Below, piece after piece: positions 60,789 through 64,000 of a stretch of 64,000 bases of DNA. Source of the stretch: Caulobacter sp. CCUG 60055 (lineage in GTDB: Bacteria; Pseudomonadota; Alphaproteobacteria; Caulobacterales; Caulobacteraceae); NCBI RefSeq assembly GCF_022750545.1, contig NZ_PUIC01000010.1:147624-211623 (forward strand), in the 5' to 3' direction. Positions within the stretch are counted from its first letter, which is position 1, and each line of letters starts with the position of its first letter. The notes below the pieces were generated by a model, which worked only from the letters and a program-made list of their open reading frames with translations, ran no database searches and was not told where the DNA came from. Made by a program: the position numbers and the translations under genes.

Positions 60789-62324
60789 TTACTCCCCCGC
60801 GAAGTAATCTGGGCCGCGGACGTTTTCGTTCGTCAGCGCGATTGTGTTCGGCGGCATGAGGGCGGCAGGGTCTGAGAATTCCAGGCCGCGATCCAGGACG
60901 TTGCGCACACGGTGTAGGCGTGGGTCGCCGGTCCGAATGGCCCGTGAGCACGCCGCTTCGAGGCGCTCGCTGCCGACCCGGCGTGCGAGCTTGCTGAATG
61001 ATCGGAAAACTCCCGACCGGGCGGCGCCCGATAGACCTCGCTCCGTTTCGGCGCGAGCTACTTCCTGCACAGCCGGCCCAAAAAGCCTCGACCAGAGCAG
61101 CAGGTCTTCCTCGTCGATTGCGCGCCGAGCAAGATGATTGCTTGGCATGTGCCCCGGATCCGTCGAGGCCTCGCCGGCGATGTCCAAAATCGGATGCACA
61201 GCGACGATGCGATTGTCGCACCAGATTTCGAGTGCCGCAGCGCCAATGCGGAAATCAACCTTTCGGCCAATCAACGAATGATGAACGGAGTAGCGCCGAT
61301 GGTCATGCATCACGTGATAATCGGGTCCAACCAGGAGCTGGCGCCGCACTTCATAGGCCGTGAACCGCTCGCTGGCCAAAGGTCGCAGTGCTGGGCGATC
61401 AAGCGCTTCAAAAAGTGTTTTGCGTGTCTCGCCGGGCGCGCGCCGTAGCGGTCGATTGTTCAACCGTTCAACAAGTCCGAGGAGGAAGTGATTTATCTCT
61501 TCCAAGCTGGCCAGCGGTCGGTCTCGGAGTGCCAGGCGCAATAGCCTTTGGACAAGCTTCACACCAATCTCGACCTTGGCTTTGTGTTTCGGCTTACGAG
61601 GGCGGGCGGGGCGGGCAACGGCGCCGTGGTGGTCGCAGAAGGCTTGGAAGGTCGGGTTGAGCACGGGTGGCTTTCCGTGCACATGCGACAAGACGGCGGC
61701 CTTGAGATTGTCACTTACGATGGTCAGAGGCGCGCCCCCAAAGAAGCGCAAAGCGAGCTCGTTCGCCTCAATCCAATCTGCTGTCCTTTGTGAGCGGGTC
61801 ACGCAAGCAAACGTATAATCCGACGCAGGCAACACCGCGACGAAGAGCTCGAAGGTCACTGGCGCTTCGCCAAAGCTCGAGCGACCGACAGGTCGATATC
61901 CGGCGAAATCGACCATCATTGCTTCGCCGGGGCGATGGCGTTGACGCATTATCGGGTGACTTGAAGCCACCTGCGAGGCGTATGCACGCAAGAACGTGCG
62001 GTAAGACATTGTCTTCTCGCCGGCGAACTCCGCCTCGTATTCTTGCTGCAGTTCCTTACAGTGGTAGCCTTCCTTCACCTTCAACATTACCTGCGGCCAG
62101 TCCGGTTGGACAAAATCAGATTCTTTTCCTCCTCCGGGGTGTATGATTGCGTACAACTCACTGTCGGTGATCGCCTCTAATCTTTGAGAGGTAAGGCTGT
62201 GTTCTCCCGCTATGCGTCTGTAACGGGCTACAGTTGAGGGAGAGCATCCTGCTAAGCGGCCAATTTTGCGGTTGCTCTCGGCAGTCGTCAGGATCAGGCG
62301 CAGCGCGCCTCTTGGGTCGAACAT
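60789..62324 (-). CDS. istA: IS21 transposase
   Basis: 511-aa DDE transposase. N-terminal HTH (RKIGRLAGCSPSTVARYRRI, residues ~16-36). The catalytic rve domain starts at MMVDFAGYRPV (first Asp), has LTIVSDNLKAAV (second Asp) and KAKVEIGVKLVQ (Glu). The C-terminal Mu-like beta barrel includes VGPDYHVMHDHRRYSVHHSL. Full length and uninterrupted, so the IS may be active. Confidence 0.93.
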   Translation of the reverse strand: MFDPRGALRLILTTAESNRKIGRLAGCSPSTVARYRRIAGEHSLTSQRLEAITDSELYAIIHPGGGKESDFVQPDWPQVMLKVKEGYHCKELQQEYEAEFAGEKTMSYRTFLRAYASQVASSHPIMRQRHRPGEAMMVDFAGYRPVGRSSFGEAPVTFELFVAVLPASDYTFACVTRSQRTADWIEANELALRFFGGAPLTIVSDNLKAAVLSHVHGKPPVLNPTFQAFCDHHGAVARPARPRKPKHKAKVEIGVKLVQRLLRLALRDRPLASLEEINHFLLGLVERLNNRPLRRAPGETRKTLFEALDRPALRPLASERFTAYEVRRQLLVGPDYHVMHDHRRYSVHHSLIGRKVDFRIGAAALEIWCDNRIVAVHPILDIAGEASTDPGHMPSNHLARRAIDEEDLLLWSRLFGPAVQEVARAETERGLSGAARSGVFRSFSKLARRVGSERLEAACSRAIRTGDPRLHRVRNVLDRGLEFSDPAALMPPNTIALTNENVRGPDYFAGE

Positions 62325-62480
62325 CGGTTCTCCCTTTCAGGTCTTTCAACATGGGTGAGATCGGAAAGACCCGCGTGCGCCATCGCTTCCGCGCCGAGCA
62401 AGCTCGCGCGGATTGTTGACGGCAAAGACGCTTTGAGGGAAACTGATTGGGTCGGATTGGATCGACTAATCAGATATCCG

Positions 62481-62514
62481 AAAGGGCCTACGCTTTCCCG
62501 AGCGCAGGCCTTTT
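62481..62514 (+). terminator. hairpin terminator right of the IS element
   Basis: AAAGGGCCTACGCT (62481-62494) pairs with AGCGCAGGCCTTTT (62501-62514) with one mismatch and one G-U, a 6-nt loop, and a T-rich tail (TTTTCTCTTT). It would stop rightward transcription before the convergent HTH regulator gene. Confidence 0.65.
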
Positions 62515-62551
62515 CTCTTTCCGGCGGCTTTTCCTAGATGAGCAGAAATCT

Positions 62552-62815
62552 CTAGCCGTGCGGCATCGCGACCTCCTTTTCTGGAAGCCGCCGCGCATTT
62601 TGGCGGCTATATCGGTCAGGCCATAGCTCCTCGGCGCTGAAACCAAGCGCTGCGGCGATGGCGTGTTCGATGCGCCTTGAGCGGCGGAAGCCTCGGCTGA
62701 CAATTGAGACGGTGCCTGGAGAAACTTCCAGCGATCGGGCTATGTCTGAGAGCGTCAGCTTTTTGAGACGCAGAGCCGACTTGATGTTGGCGTGGCGCTT
62801 GTCATCTATCATCAT
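62552..62815 (-). CDS. Ner/Nlp-like helix-turn-helix regulator
   Basis: 87-aa DNA-binding protein. IKSALRLKKLTLSDIARSLE followed by VSPGTVSIVSRGFRRS is the Ner/SfsB-type HTH also found in Mu-like phages, then AIAAALGFSAEELWPDRY. ATG 62815 has GGAG upstream; an ORF extension to TTG 62857 would run into the operator and is unlikely. It is divergent from an XRE-type regulator with overlapping control DNA, an arrangement like phage decision switches. Confidence 0.82.
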   Translation of the reverse strand: MMIDDKRHANIKSALRLKKLTLSDIARSLEVSPGTVSIVSRGFRRSRRIEHAIAAALGFSAEELWPDRYSRQNARRLPEKEVAMPHG

Positions 62816-62848
62816 CCGACTCCGCAATTTGCGACAGGCGAACATAAT

Positions 62849-62864
62849 TTGCGACAAGTCGCAA
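62849..62864. promoter_or_regulatory. palindromic operator between divergent regulators
   Basis: TTGCGAC-AA-GTCGCAA has perfect 7-bp arms. A further half-site TTGCGACA lies at 62829-62836, exactly 20 bp (two helical turns) to the left. The location between two divergent HTH genes supports an operator for one or both proteins. Confidence 0.6.
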
Positions 62865-63304
62865 CTTCGATTGACGATAACCCGCTGCTGCCGCTCGCCG
62901 GTAGGCTAGCGCGCGTCCGTGCCGATAGTGGTCTCAATCAGGCTCAGTTCGCAGACCGCCTAGGCTTTCCCAAGCGGACCTATCTGGGTTGGGAGAGAGC
63001 AGAGACCGAGCCGCCAATCGGACTGCTTCGCGCTATGCGACGAGAGTTCGGGATTGATCCGGATTGGCTTTTAAGCGGTCCGGGCGACGTTCCTAGGCTC
63101 CACGTCTCCGGGATGGATTGGGAACGCCTGCAGGGGTTGCAGGAGCAAATCCGTGAGCACGCTTACAAAATTGGCTTGGAGTTGAGCTGCCGCCAATTGC
63201 TGGATCTTGCGCGGGCGGTGTTTGAGGAAGAGCCTGGTGCCGAAGAGAAGGCCCTGGCGCAAATGAAGCGAGCCTTGAAGGCATTGAGCACGGGAGATCT
63301 CTAG
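62849..63304 (+). CDS. XRE-family helix-turn-helix regulator
   Basis: About 151 aa. The HTH (LAGRLARVRADSGLNQAQFA, then DRLGFPKRTYLGWERAETEP) is Cro/CI-like, followed by REFGIDPDWLLSG, the usual end of the domain, and an ~85-residue helical tail. The start is uncertain: TTG 62849 is used, which lies within the operator; GTG 62792 would overlap the divergent gene. No ATG is in frame nearby. Likely a repressor or switch protein of the element. Followed with 1-nt overlap by a membrane protein gene. Confidence 0.75.
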   Translation: MRQVATSIDDNPLLPLAGRLARVRADSGLNQAQFADRLGFPKRTYLGWERAETEPPIGLLRAMRREFGIDPDWLLSGPGDVPRLHVSGMDWERLQGLQEQIREHAYKIGLELSCRQLLDLARAVFEEEPGAEEKALAQMKRALKALSTGDL

Positions 63305-63606
63305 TGCCCTTTGGTGATAATGCTGCGGCTCACCGATATGATGATCGGGTTTACGACGCCATCATGCGGCTCAAGGAGCAGCCGATAAGGGGCGTCAATT
63401 GGCCCGCAGTTTTCGGTCTTTTGGCCGCTGGAGCTGCCGGTTTGATTGCTTCGGCGCTCGCGTCACTCATGGCTAGCCACGAACCAAGCTGGGTCGCATT
63501 CGCGTGTCCTTTGCTCTCAATGACAGCTGCCGTTGGGGCTCTGCTATATCGCCACGTCCCCGCGCTCTGGGTGGCGCAGAGGCATGGCTCAAAGCGAAGA
63601 ACGTAA
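63304..63606 (+). CDS. small membrane protein, unknown function
   Basis: 100 aa, not recognised. A polar N-terminus (~30 residues) precedes two hydrophobic helices: WPAVFGLLAAGAAGLIASAL, and FACPLLSMTAAVGALLYRHV, then a basic end KRRT. This is a hairpin-type inner-membrane protein with a cytoplasmic basic tail. GTG 63304 overlaps the XRE regulator stop by 1 nt, so it is co-expressed with it. Confidence 0.55.
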   Translation: MPFGDNAAAHRYDDRVYDAIMRLKEQPIRGVNWPAVFGLLAAGAAGLIASALASLMASHEPSWVAFACPLLSMTAAVGALLYRHVPALWVAQRHGSKRRT

Positions 63607-63642
63607 TTGGCAGCCCAACAGCGGCAACCGTCTGGCTAAGCT

Positions 63643-64000
63643 TCACGGTCTCTTTCGTGCCGCGGTCGAATTCGATTGCGGCTTGGGGGCCCAATTCACC
63701 ATTCGGCGGGCGAACATATACGCCTCGTCACTGACCAGCCGCCCACCAACTAGCTCACCGCGCACAACCTGCCTGGCCAAGGCGAGCAACGCCTCCTCAA
63801 GGATGAGTGCCTTGTCGTCGTTTTCGCCAGCAAGCATGCGGATGAAAACCAACTGATAGCCGGCCATGTAGAAGTTGACGGGGTAGATGTTGCCCCGCCC
63901 GGGTTCCCGGCGCGCCTCCTTGGCTGCGTTTCCGTAGCCCAAGTGACGCTCGCGGGCCGTAACTTCGAATGGCTTGCACTGTGAATCGGCGTGGAAAATT
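63643..64000 (-). CDS. uncharacterised protein, C-terminal part (5' end outside window)
   Basis: The open frame continues without a stop to the window edge, giving at least 119 residues, and internal TTG codons are not needed as starts. Visible stretches are CKPFEVTARERHLGYGNAAK, REPGRGNIYPVNFYMAGYQL and ALARQVVRGELVGG, a composition like a real soluble protein. I do not recognise the family; it seems to be element cargo or a transfer-region hypothetical protein. Confidence 0.5.
   Translation of the reverse strand, partial: IFHADSQCKPFEVTARERHLGYGNAAKEARREPGRGNIYPVNFYMAGYQLVFIRMLAGENDDKALILEEALLALARQVVRGELVGGRLVSDEAYMFARRMVNWAPKPQSNSTAARKRP

Larger units (their letters stand above)
59930..62472 (-). 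mobile_element. IS21-family insertion sequence (ends approximate)
   Basis: The two-gene istA-istB order with a 6-bp gap is typical of IS21. The boundaries are estimated. The left begins where the traD-like frame is broken. The right end is placed by a partial inverted match between CCAATCTGATCACCCA (from 59938) and the complement of TGGGTCGGATTGG (62448-62460). Exact terminal repeats and the target duplication could not be fixed by eye. Confidence 0.6.
53831..64000. mobile_element. integrative element at tRNA-Ser (left part; right end outside window)
   Basis: Starting directly at the 3' end of tRNA-Ser the window holds a serine recombinase, a toxin-antitoxin pair, an AlpA-type regulator, a TraA relaxase-helicase, a traD-like start, an IS21 element and phage-style HTH regulators. 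Nothing after this point looks like core chromosome. No type IV secretion genes are visible, so from this part it is mobilisable; the missing right side may add them. The repeat of the tRNA end (attR) must lie beyond 64,000. Confidence 0.75.

Noticed and set aside
1..64000. CRISPR arrays, rRNA genes or additional tRNA genes
   Set aside because: No regularly spaced repeat array, rRNA signature or second cloverleaf was seen on reading both strands.

Overview
The window is high-GC DNA from an alphaproteobacterium. Gene content and protein style fit Caulobacterales (Caulobacter/Phenylobacterium-like), but this is inferred from family resemblance without a database search. There are three zones.

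(1) 1-20.7 kb is chromosomal housekeeping DNA, very GC-rich and tightly packed. In order it holds the end of gltB, a hybrid histidine kinase, a DUF4239-like membrane protein, a TPR-aspartyl hydroxylase, a divergent pair of citrate synthase homologues (one fused to a DNA-binding domain), a cation efflux transporter, GST-queG, a sugar SDR with rfbC, a GT2 glycosyltransferase, argE, a VOC protein, a second GST, manC, purU, an ilvA-FKBP-Nudix operon and a CelD/FemAB-type acyltransferase.

(2) About 20.7-39.4 kb is a surface-polysaccharide (O-antigen type) cluster. Much of it (about 21-37.4 kb) is visibly poorer in GC than the flanks, which suggests horizontal acquisition. It encodes a heptose-7-phosphate-kinase-like GHMP kinase, an aminotransferase with an unusual CBS-like N-terminus, a Wzm/Wzt-like ABC exporter, an SDR, a NeuD-like acyltransferase, two recognisable GT4 glycosyltransferases, two tandem unusual GT-B-like proteins with C-terminal extensions, an unknown protein, a TylF-like methyltransferase, a minus-strand nucleotidyltransferase/FAD-oxidoreductase pair, then rfbA and rfbB. 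A high-GC DegT aminotransferase follows. With rfbC, manC and gmhB nearby, the region can account for part of dTDP-6-deoxysugar and GDP-mannose/GDP-heptose supply plus ABC-dependent export.

(3) 40.9-53.8 kb returns to chromosomal genes: a DEAD-box helicase, gmhB, an SH3 protein, cystathionine beta-synthase, a small conserved protein, a cystathionine gamma-lyase-type enzyme, an MscS channel, an ABC exporter, an ATP-dependent DNA ligase and its partner exonuclease separated by a thioesterase gene, and tRNA-Ser(CGA).

From 53,831 to the end is an integrative mobilisable or conjugative element abutting tRNA-Ser. A large serine recombinase lies antisense next to the tRNA, and its reading frame runs through the tRNA. 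The recombinase is translationally coupled to a Phd/VapC-type toxin-antitoxin pair. AlpA, a small conserved protein, a TraA relaxase-helicase, a traD-like gene apparently broken by an IS21-family element, divergent HTH regulators around a palindromic operator and two uncharacterised genes complete it. The right end of the element is outside the window.
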